Positions 1 to 5,553 of a stretch of DNA of 8,725 bases are shown here, piece after piece. The translations under genes were made by a program, and so were the position numbers. Source of the DNA: Halieaceae bacterium (GTDB lineage: Bacteria > Pseudomonadota > Gammaproteobacteria > Pseudomonadales > Halieaceae); the NCBI GenBank assembly GCA_009886815.1, contig QXYP01000147.1, forward strand, positions 1-8,725, written 5' to 3'. The notes beneath the pieces are model-generated. The model had not been told where the DNA came from, made no database searches, and saw nothing but the letters and a program-made list of their open reading frames with translations. The stretch's first letter is position 1, and every line of letters begins with the position of its first letter.

Positions 1-304
1 TCAGTGAGAGCGTTGCAGCGTATTCAGCAATGCGAACGGGGTCGGCGATGGGCAGCAACATCAGATTGGTGCCCAACTTCATATGCTGAGTTCTTGCTCC
101 AATGGCCGCGTGAATCATCAGTGGCGACGGTGTGTAGCCATCGTCGCAAAAGTGGTGTTCCGTTAACCAAACTGAATCGAAGCCCATGCCTTCGGCAGCT
201 ACAATTTGATCCAATCGCTCTTGATAAAAAACCTCAAAATCAATTTGCCAGGGTTTGGGGTTACGAAAGTCGTACCACAATCCAAAATCTACTTGCTTAG
301 TCAT
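1..304 (-). CDS. Luciferase-like (LLM class) flavin-dependent monooxygenase, N-terminal part, cut by window edge
   Basis: The reverse strand is open from an ATG at 304 to the left edge, giving 101 residues of what should be a protein of roughly 330-400. Visible are an initial beta strand (VDFGLWYDFR), a helix leading to GFDSVWLTEHHF (residues 41-52) and a following strand KLGTNLMLLP. The TEHHF motif with a downstream G-T-N-L strand is typical of the TIM-barrel bacterial-luciferase family, which uses FMNH2 or F420H2. A GGGAG Shine-Dalgarno lies five bases before the ATG, and the gene starts 14 bases after the hydrolase stop, so it is probably the last or a later gene of the leftward operon. 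Family members include type II Baeyer-Villiger monooxygenases, alkane and sulfonate monooxygenases and F420 reductases. The substrate and cofactor are not decidable here. A Baeyer-Villiger role feeding the neighbouring hydrolase is inference. Confidence 0.85.
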   Translation of the reverse strand, partial: MTKQVDFGLWYDFRNPKPWQIDFEVFYQERLDQIVAAEGMGFDSVWLTEHHFCDDGYTPSPLMIHAAIGARTQHMKLGTNLMLLPIADPVRIAEYAATLSL

Positions 305-318
305 TAAAACTCCCTGAT

Positions 319-1122
319 CTAATGTGATTGAACGAAGCGAATCAAACTTTCGAGATAGGCCTCACGTTCTTCGATAAACGGCGCGTGACCACTCTCAGGT
401 AAATCCACACCTTCGGCCCGCGGATGGTTATCTGCCACCCACCGGGATATTTCGGGAGCAACAAAGCCATCTTGCCCGCATATATACGACAGGATAGGAA
501 GATCCAGCTCAGCCATAATGTCGCGTTGATCAAGATGTGCCAGCTCACCCAAGGTTGCAGAGGCGCGCGCCGCCGAGCCGATAAAGGTGTCACCCATCCA
601 AGTAAGTAAGGCATCAGAAACAGGCTTTGCCGTGACCGCATGAGCTAGGCCCGCCAAAAAGGTCACGCGATCGGCATTCATTGCCTCCACAATTCCTGCC
701 ACATCCTCAGCATTCCCCCCTAAAGGCAGGTCAGGTTTTTGGGTATAAATAGGACTGGCACCCGCGGTAAGTATTAACGCCGCACAGCGCGCCCCTAACG
801 AATGGGCTGCTCGGGTGGCCACTGCACCGCCCAAAGACCAACCATTGAGGTAAACCGACTTCAGCGACAGTGAATCGATCAGCGCGACGACATCGGATGC
901 AATCGCATCAATACTTAAATCTGCAAAGTCATGGTCAGAGCGACCGCAACCGCGATGATCAATGGTAATAACCCGCAGACCCGAATCCAAAAGCGGGATA
1001 AGAACACCGTCCCACGCCCGGCCACTCATGCCCCAGCCATGAATCAGTATTAGTGTTTTGTCTCCTGAGCCCACATCTTCAAAGTATATGGACTTATCGC
1101 CGTCGACATTTAATCGCGCCAT
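319..1122 (-). CDS. Alpha/beta-hydrolase fold esterase or lactonase
   Basis: This is a 267-residue single-domain alpha/beta hydrolase of normal family length with no signal peptide, so cytoplasmic. The oxyanion-hole motif HGWG is at residues 28-31, the nucleophile elbow G-W-S-L-G at 94-98 (Ser96), the acid is probably Asp218 in CGQDGF, and the catalytic His is His246 in ESGHAPF. The triad is complete. The HGWG and GWSLGG signatures recall BioH-type carboxylesterases, but similar motifs occur in many esterases, lactonases and C-C hydrolases. The start ATG lies two bases after the TetR stop with GAGG eight bases ahead of it, so the two genes are surely co-transcribed. In context it may open a lactone or ester made by the downstream flavin monooxygenase, delivering a hydroxy acid to the ligase. 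That assignment is inference. Confidence 0.9.
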   Translation of the reverse strand: MARLNVDGDKSIYFEDVGSGDKTLILIHGWGMSGRAWDGVLIPLLDSGLRVITIDHRGCGRSDHDFADLSIDAIASDVVALIDSLSLKSVYLNGWSLGGAVATRAAHSLGARCAALILTAGASPIYTQKPDLPLGGNAEDVAGIVEAMNADRVTFLAGLAHAVTAKPVSDALLTWMGDTFIGSAARASATLGELAHLDQRDIMAELDLPILSYICGQDGFVAPEISRWVADNHPRAEGVDLPESGHAPFIEEREAYLESLIRFVQSH

Positions 1123-1124
1123 AG

Positions 1125-1781
1125 CTAGTGCCTCGCGTTAATTACGTAAAAGGTAAGCATTTTTTCTAGGTATTCGAAGAATGCATCTAAATTCAGAGCA
1201 TCCGCCGCGACCACCCACTGATAAATTGCGCCAAACATCATCGAACAGTAAATCCCGGCAAACTGCTGGCAATCGATGTCTGCACTCAAATCACCCGCTT
1301 CAATGCCTTGTTCCAGCCATTTCGAAACATCGCGTCGATAAATTTCATGGTGGTGAGCGAGGCTTGCGCGAATATCCGAGGCTTCTCCCAGTGATTCGTA
1401 CCACAGAATATACATGGCTCGCAGGTATCCAGACTCCGCACGGAAAATATCGCGCTGGGCATGAATGGCACAGCGCATCGCGTCTAATCCAGATTTGTCC
1501 TTTATATATTCAGCGATATGGGTCTTCCAGATATCATCAAACTTATCGAATAACTCCATCCAAAGACCGTCTTTAGAGCCAAAACGATAGCTTGCCAATC
1601 CTCGGCTATAGCCCGCATGCTCGCCGATATCTTTGAGCGTTGTTTTCGCCGTACCGCGCTCATTGATCAGTTCGATAGCTGCTTCAAACATTTTCTTGTC
1701 AGACTGGGCACTGCGCTCTGCCTGTTTATTTTTGCCAACTGATTGATCGCCAGAGGTGGCCTTTAAAACACCTTTATTCAT
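1125..1781 (-). CDS. TetR/AcrR-family transcriptional regulator
   Basis: About 218 residues, the usual TetR length. The N-terminal DNA-binding domain contains the helix-turn-helix TTLKDIGEHAGYSRGLASYR followed by FGSKDGLW, where the usual motif is YYHFxSKEEL. The rest is an all-helical ligand and dimerisation domain. Two starts are possible: ATG at 1781, with AAGGA ten bases upstream, or an in-frame TTG at 1787 only four bases from the same AAGGA. I chose ATG for codon and spacing. A 13-base palindrome (1782-1794) sits exactly between the Shine-Dalgarno and this start, suggesting autoregulation. The gene lies inside the catabolic operon, between ligase and hydrolase, so it is likely the local repressor, relieved by a pathway acyl-CoA or acid. 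The ligand is inference. Confidence 0.9.
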   Translation of the reverse strand: MNKGVLKATSGDQSVGKNKQAERSAQSDKKMFEAAIELINERGTAKTTLKDIGEHAGYSRGLASYRFGSKDGLWMELFDKFDDIWKTHIAEYIKDKSGLDAMRCAIHAQRDIFRAESGYLRAMYILWYESLGEASDIRASLAHHHEIYRRDVSKWLEQGIEAGDLSADIDCQQFAGIYCSMMFGAIYQWVVAADALNLDAFFEYLEKMLTFYVINARH

Positions 1782-1794
1782 GGACAACTTGTCC
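1782..1794. promoter_or_regulatory. Perfect 13-base palindrome over the TetR gene start (candidate operator)
   Basis: GGACAA-C-TTGTCC reads the same on both strands around the central base at 1788. It lies between the ribosome-binding site and the ATG of the regulator gene. Its right part, AACTTGTCC (1786-1794), matches AACTTGTTC (5281-5289) in the large palindrome upstream of the SDR gene at eight of nine bases. A shared site for the TetR protein is plausible but unproven. In a 3-kb operon a short palindrome could also arise by chance. Confidence 0.4.
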
Positions 1795-1817
1795 TTATTA
1801 GTGTGTGGGGAATTTGC

Positions 1818-3455
1818 TTAGTCACGACAAACCTCAACCAATAAATTTTCGTCACTATACGCTAAACGGAGCTGTTTCTTATCGAGCTTACCCACACTCG
1901 TTTTGGGAAGTTCAGTGACGAAAGACCAATATTCTGGAACCCAAAATCTTGCCACCCGATCTTGCAAAAGCCTTCGAATTTCACCTGCTGTCGCGGGTTG
2001 CTCCTCGGCGCATACGACAATTGCCAGCGGGCGCTCTTGCCATCGCTCATCAGCAATTCCAATAACGGCAACTTCAGCCACTCCAGGAGCTTGTAAAATG
2101 GCATCCTCAAGATCAACCGAAGAAATCCACTCGCCACCTGACTTAATGACATCCTTCATGCGATCGGTCAGCTGCACGTATCCATGACTATCAATATGTC
2201 CCACGTCCCCGGTTCTTAGCCAGCCATCTGCCGTGAAGGCATCGCTTTCAATATCAAGGTAACTCCCAGTCACCCAAGCGCCCCGCAACTGCAACTCACC
2301 CACCGTTTGCCCATCTTCAGGCAATAGCTGATCAGACTCATCGACCACGCGCACACTAACCCCCGGTACCGGCCGACCGCTTTTAATACGCCATTGTGTC
2401 TCTGGCGTATCGGCTAAATCTTTGGGCGGATGCGACAAAACACACATGGGGCTGGTCTCGGTCATGCCCCAACCCTGAATAACGGGAACACCCCAGCGGT
2501 CTCGCGCGCCTTCAATCATAGATGAGGGCACGGCAGACCCACCGCAGACCAAGGCTCGAAAGGAACCCATTTCCGCCTGGGTCAGTGTCTCATCGCGTAA
2601 AAGATCACCCAAGATAGTGGGCACCATCGCCGTGAGTGTGGGTTGCGATGCCAAGATCATAGTTTTCAAATGTGCGAGCTGGGTGTGTGGTCCTGGCATG
2701 ACCATATCGGCCCCTGACATCCAGCCGCTGTAAGGAAAACCCCATGCGTTGGCATGAAACATGGCGGGAAGCATGAGGATAGTGTCGCGCTCCTGAACAC
2801 CAAAGCTGTCGACAGATCGCGATGCTAATGCATGCAGATACGTCGTTTTATGACTGTAAACTACGCCCTTAGGATTGCCCGTTGTACCACTGGTATAGCA
2901 AATTCCCGCAGCCTGCGTCTCTGGAATTTCCGGCCAATCATATTCGCAGTCACGGTTCGAAAGCAGACTTTCCAAGGTGATAATCCGATCATCGTCCAGA
3001 CCACCTTGGGGATCACAAACAATGATATGCCTAACGCCCGGAATTTGACTAAGCACCGGCTGAAACTGGGCCTCAAGTCGCCCGTCTACAAAGACGCAAC
3101 AATCGTTAGCGTGGTTAATAATATAAGCGATCTGATCCGGGGCAAGGCGACAATTTAGTGTGTGAAGAACCGCCCCCATGCTGGGAGCGGCCAGGTAAAC
3201 ACCCAGGTGGGTCACCCCATTCCAAAGGAATGTTCCAACGCGATCGCCATTGCCTACGCCCAGTGCTGCGAGACCGCTGGCAATCCGACCCGCCAGTGAA
3301 TCTACGTCTTTATAGGACCGCCATTGAAGGTGCTCACCGTCGTAATCAGCAACGCGACTGTTGGCAAAATGGCGAGCTCCAAACCTGAAAAGTGTATTCA
3401 CGCCCAAGGAGGTATGCATCATTGTGCTTAGCATACTCGGCTTATCCATTCGCAT
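1818..3455 (-). CDS. AMP-forming acyl-CoA ligase, AlkK-like (medium-chain type)
   Basis: This 545-residue ANL-superfamily enzyme would activate a carboxylic acid to its CoA thioester through an acyl-adenylate in the cytoplasm. Motifs in order: phosphate loop YTSGTTGNPKG (187-197), GWGMTETSP (328-336), the ribose-binding GWLRTGD (411-417), the hinge DRMKDVIKSGGEWIS (431-445), and the C-terminal PKTSVGKLDK (517-526) with catalytic Lys523. All are intact. The N-terminus (MLSTMMHTSLGVNTL from residue 8) resembles the start of AlkK, so the true start could be the ATG at 3434. The ATGs at 3455 and 3449 are also possible, and none has a strong Shine-Dalgarno. It starts eight bases after the kinase stop. 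In the proposed pathway it plays the LvaE role, activating a 4-hydroxy or 4-oxo acid. The actual acid is unknown. Confidence 0.93.
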   Translation of the reverse strand: MRMDKPSMLSTMMHTSLGVNTLFRFGARHFANSRVADYDGEHLQWRSYKDVDSLAGRIASGLAALGVGNGDRVGTFLWNGVTHLGVYLAAPSMGAVLHTLNCRLAPDQIAYIINHANDCCVFVDGRLEAQFQPVLSQIPGVRHIIVCDPQGGLDDDRIITLESLLSNRDCEYDWPEIPETQAAGICYTSGTTGNPKGVVYSHKTTYLHALASRSVDSFGVQERDTILMLPAMFHANAWGFPYSGWMSGADMVMPGPHTQLAHLKTMILASQPTLTAMVPTILGDLLRDETLTQAEMGSFRALVCGGSAVPSSMIEGARDRWGVPVIQGWGMTETSPMCVLSHPPKDLADTPETQWRIKSGRPVPGVSVRVVDESDQLLPEDGQTVGELQLRGAWVTGSYLDIESDAFTADGWLRTGDVGHIDSHGYVQLTDRMKDVIKSGGEWISSVDLEDAILQAPGVAEVAVIGIADERWQERPLAIVVCAEEQPATAGEIRRLLQDRVARFWVPEYWSFVTELPKTSVGKLDKKQLRLAYSDENLLVEVCRD

Positions 3456-3463
3456 AATGGCAG

Positions 3464-4486
3464 CTACCAGTTTCCGGCCGCGGCCTGCTCAGCCTCGGCC
3501 AACAAAGCAGGGACATCGTGCTCTAGCCCCGCTGCGTAGGGCGTATCCACTTTACCCTGTGCGTAAAGACCATAAGCACCCTCCACAATGGCGGCAAGTC
3601 GCCAAGCGGCTAGCGTAATGTAGTAGCCCATGGTATCGATGGAGCGCCCCGTTTCCTCAGACCAAACAGCCGCCAAATGCCTTCGGTCTACAACACCCGA
3701 AACCCTAGAAATTGCCTGCAAATGAGAAAATGCCGGGGTTTCAGAAACCCGCTTCTCACCCCAAAACAACAGTGCCAGCGCTACGTCCATGGCCGGATCA
3801 CCGACGGTCGCGAGCTCCCAATCGATAATGGCTTTAATCTCGGGAGTTTCAACACTCACCAAGGTGTTGTCGAGATGGTAGTCCCCGTGAATCAGCGCAG
3901 GGCGTTCTGTTACCGGCATATTATCCTGAAGCCATGTACCCAGCTCGAATAATAGCGGAAGCTCTCTGACCGCATGCTCTTTGCGAACCGCTAACCAGCG
4001 TTCCAGCTGGCGATTTAAAAAATTATCGGGGCGTCCTAGGGTTGATAGGGCCTCATGCGGCCAAACGATGCTGTGCACGTCAGCCAGTTGTCGCATCATG
4101 TCCTCACCCAGAGCGTTGGCCGCACCCACAAGATCCCAATCAGAATTGGGGAGTGTTGCGGTCACCGAGCGACCGTCAATCCATTCTTGAACCAAAAACG
4201 GTCGCCCCATCACCTGAAGGTCATCGCACCAGGCAATCAGCTTCGGAGCCTTGACGGCACCTTCGACGAGCTTCAGCACCTTAGACTCGCGCTCGATACC
4301 TCTTGCGGAGTTCGGGGAAATAGCCTCATTCGGGGTTGTTCTAACGACGCAAGCCTGCTCAGCTGACGAGAAGTGCCAGGTTAAATTTGAGTTGCCACCA
4401 CTTAAAGGCCCTAAAAACTGAACTTCAGACCAATTAAGTTGCTCCTCTAGCCAGCGGCAAACGGCATCCTGAGGCGTTTTAATCAT
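3464..4486 (-). CDS. APH-family kinase, like the ACAD10/ACAD11 kinase domain and LvaA
   Basis: 340 residues with the aminoglycoside-phosphotransferase fold. The glycine-rich region is FLGPLSGGNSN (24-34), followed by ACVVRTTP (45-52) and a conserved Glu in GIERESKVL (63-71). The catalytic loop is HGDYHLDN (200-207) and the metal-binding segment IDWELATVGDP (221-231, Asp222). It lacks any sign of being an antibiotic-resistance gene: it overlaps the SDR stop by four bases (ATGA), sits in a CoA-thioester operon and faces an ACAD10/11-type dehydrogenase. In animals this kinase type is fused to that dehydrogenase, and in Pseudomonas the homologous LvaA phosphorylates 4-hydroxyvaleryl-CoA. By analogy it should phosphorylate the gamma-hydroxyl of a 4-hydroxyacyl-CoA. 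The fold is certain; the substrate is inference. No strong Shine-Dalgarno is seen, consistent with translational coupling to the SDR gene. Confidence 0.9.
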   Translation of the reverse strand: MIKTPQDAVCRWLEEQLNWSEVQFLGPLSGGNSNLTWHFSSAEQACVVRTTPNEAISPNSARGIERESKVLKLVEGAVKAPKLIAWCDDLQVMGRPFLVQEWIDGRSVTATLPNSDWDLVGAANALGEDMMRQLADVHSIVWPHEALSTLGRPDNFLNRQLERWLAVRKEHAVRELPLLFELGTWLQDNMPVTERPALIHGDYHLDNTLVSVETPEIKAIIDWELATVGDPAMDVALALLFWGEKRVSETPAFSHLQAISRVSGVVDRRHLAAVWSEETGRSIDTMGYYITLAAWRLAAIVEGAYGLYAQGKVDTPYAAGLEHDVPALLAEAEQAAAGNW

Positions 4487-5229
4487 GGACTGACCACACC
4501 GAAGCTACACATTAGCCCGCCGTCGACGGGCACCGTAGCGCCTGTCATGTAGCGACTCTGGCTGACCCAGTAAACAACTTCAGCGACCTCGCTGTCTTTA
4601 CCCAGGCGGCCCATAGGAATCTTAGCCTTCATATTGTCCATTGCCGCATCGGTTAGTCCTGATGTCATATCAGTCAACACCAGACCGGGAATCACAAGAT
4701 TGACCGTAATACCCTGCTTCGCCATCTCAATAGCCAGAGCGTTAGTCATTCCTGAAAGGCCCGCTTTTGACGACGCGTAGGCCACATCCCCAGGAAAACC
4801 GCGAAAACCTACGACGGCACCAATATTAATAATACTCGCCCCCGAGCCCATGTGCGGCTTTGCCGCTCTAATGATGTTGAGCGCCCCGGTGAGATTAACG
4901 TTGAGAACGGTCTGCCAATCTTCTGGACTGAGGCGCTCGACTTTACCGCCCCGATGCACGCCTGCATTGTTGACCACCACATCAATGCGACCGAAGGTCG
5001 CGACGGTCTTCTCAATAGCCCCCTCGGCAGCGGCGACGTCACTCACGTCAGCTTGAATGCCAAGCGCACCCGCCCCCATTTTGTCAGCCGTGCGAAGGGC
5101 TTCCTCGCCTCTTGCGACCACCACCACTCGACACCCTTGGTTGTGTGCTCGGGCTGCAATTGCGGCACCAATACCGCGGGACGCACCAGTGACCAGCCAT
5201 ACCGGTTCATTGCTAGGGTCACCGCTCAT
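4483..5229 (-). CDS. SDR-family dehydrogenase/reductase lacking the canonical catalytic serine
   Basis: 248 residues, a classical short-chain dehydrogenase length. It has the Rossmann motif TGASRGIG (14-21), NNAG (87-90), structural Asn112 in NVNLTG, Tyr151 and Lys155 in YASSKAG, and a C-terminal VPVDGG. The position 13 residues before Tyr151, normally the catalytic Ser (as in INITSVVG of FabG), is Ala138 (INIGAVVG, codon GCC), so the Ser-Tyr-Lys set is incomplete. R40 at the end of the second strand would favour NADP(H), though this is tentative. It starts at ATG 5229 with GGAG seven bases upstream and is the first gene of the leftward operon. By analogy with LvaD it would interconvert a 4-oxoacyl-CoA and a 4-hydroxyacyl-CoA. 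A generic 3-oxoacyl reductase or alcohol dehydrogenase role is the alternative. Confidence 0.92.
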   Translation of the reverse strand: MSGDPSNEPVWLVTGASRGIGAAIAARAHNQGCRVVVVARGEEALRTADKMGAGALGIQADVSDVAAAEGAIEKTVATFGRIDVVVNNAGVHRGGKVERLSPEDWQTVLNVNLTGALNIIRAAKPHMGSGASIINIGAVVGFRGFPGDVAYASSKAGLSGMTNALAIEMAKQGITVNLVIPGLVLTDMTSGLTDAAMDNMKAKIPMGRLGKDSEVAEVVYWVSQSRYMTGATVPVDGGLMCSFGVVSP

Positions 5230-5273
5230 TTATTTTCTCCAGTTCCAATGCCATGATGTTTTCGGGGTCTGAT

Positions 5274-5306
5274 TAGGTTAAACTTGTTCGGAACAAGTTT
5301 AACCTA
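5274..5306. promoter_or_regulatory. Perfect 33-base palindrome, probable operator
   Basis: Arms of 16 bases, TAGGTTAAACTTGTTC (5274-5289) and its exact complement (5291-5306), flank a single central G at 5290. It lies 45 bases before the SDR start codon and about 230 before the ACAD start. There is no loop and no following T-run, so it looks like a protein-binding site rather than a terminator. It is long enough for two TetR dimers. It shares AACTTGTYC with the palindrome at the TetR gene start. The binding protein is inferred, not shown. Confidence 0.75.
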
Positions 5307-5323
5307 GCCAGCGACTTTAACAA
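5296..5323 (-). promoter_or_regulatory. Possible sigma-70 promoter for the leftward operon
   Basis: On the reverse strand TTGTTA (5318-5323) and TAAACT (5296-5301) are separated by 16 bases, a weak match to the -35 and -10 consensus. The -10 lies inside the 33-base palindrome, so a repressor bound there would block the polymerase. Both hexamers are imperfect, so this is only a candidate. Confidence 0.3.
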
Positions 5324-5344
5324 CCCCATGCTGCCCATCCCATG

Positions 5345-5373
5345 CTTTGTAGGCCTGTGTAGACCCTACAAAG
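5345..5373. repeat. 9-base inverted repeat in the divergent control region
   Basis: CTTTGTAGG (5345-5353) and its exact complement CCTACAAAG (5365-5373) flank an 11-base spacer. No T-run follows on either strand. The spacer includes part of GTGTAGAC (5357-5364), whose exact reverse complement occurs at 5421-5428. It could be a second operator or an RNA hairpin in a leader. No function is assigned. Confidence 0.5.
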
Positions 5374-5399
5374 AGCAGCAGCTTCGGACTCACGGCTCG

Positions 5400-5429
5400 T
5401 TGCTTGTTTGCGTTAAGCAAGTCTACACT
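5400..5429 (+). promoter_or_regulatory. Possible promoter for the ACAD gene
   Basis: TTGCTT (5400-5405) and TACACT (5424-5429) are separated by 18 bases and lie about 110 bases before the ACAD start codon. The inverted repeat TTGCTT/AAGCAA and the element GTCTACAC overlap it, which would suit a regulated promoter. The match is moderate, and other weak pairs exist nearby. Confidence 0.25.
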
Positions 5430-5508
5430 TATCTTTACACAACACGGGCTCGGCTGCACCTCACAACGACAAATTGCGATAGGCATTGTTTAAGGAGAAA
5501 AACTGAGC

Positions 5509-5553
5509 ATGACAAGATGTACTGAGGAGACTACCCATGACATGGTCGTTTGA
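5509..5553 (+). CDS. Possible 14-residue leader ORF overlapping the ACAD start
   Basis: ATG at 5509 opens a 14-codon frame (MTRCTEETTHDMVV) ending with TGA at 5551-5553, a few codons inside the ACAD gene in another frame. A strong TAAGGAG (5491-5497) lies 11 bases before it, while ACAD has its own GAGGAG (5524-5529). The composition is not that of an amino-acid attenuator. It may be translated and couple to ACAD, or TAAGGAG may be coincidental. Confidence 0.22.
   Translation: MTRCTEETTHDMVV

Larger units (their letters stand above)
5230..5536. promoter_or_regulatory. Divergent control region between the SDR operon and the ACAD gene
   Basis: These 307 bases separate the start codons of two divergent units and must hold both promoters. 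From left to right it contains the SDR ribosome-binding site, a perfect 33-base palindrome (5274-5306), a 9-base inverted repeat (5345-5373), a 6-base inverted repeat TTGCTT/AAGCAA (5400-5420), the sequence GTCTACAC (5421-5428), which is the exact reverse complement of 5357-5364, and two Shine-Dalgarno sequences (5491-5497 and 5524-5530). Two short ORFs of about 60 codons cover the region but lack ribosome-binding sites. I see no other gene here. Confidence 0.8.

Noticed and set aside
4..300. 98-codon rightward ORF at the left edge
   Set aside because: It is antisense to the luciferase-like gene, whose reverse-strand reading shows a recognisable TEHHF motif and a good ribosome-binding site. 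The rightward product has no recognisable features.
1181..1576. 131-codon rightward ORF opposite the TetR gene
   Set aside because: Antisense shadow of a well-conserved TetR frame; the product resembles no family.
1782..1787. TTG start at 1787 for the TetR gene
   Set aside because: Its spacing of four bases from AAGGA is short, and the ATG at 1781 with ten bases is the more likely start. The two extra residues do not affect the call.
3464..4486. Antibiotic-resistance aminoglycoside phosphotransferase
   Set aside because: The fold is shared, but the gene overlaps an SDR in a CoA-thioester operon opposite an ACAD10/11-type dehydrogenase, and there are no mobile-element or resistance-gene neighbours.
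4852..5256. 134-codon rightward ORF opposite the SDR gene
   Set aside because: It lies antisense to a clear SDR coding frame, has a low-complexity Cys/His/Thr-rich product and no ribosome-binding site.
5274..5306. 33-base palindrome as a transcription terminator
   Set aside because: It has no loop and no following T-run, and it lies upstream of both divergent genes, where no transcript would need to end.
5304..5525. Two overlapping ORFs of about 60 codons in the divergent intergenic region
   Set aside because: Neither has a Shine-Dalgarno sequence, their products look random, and both run through the inverted repeats expected of control DNA.
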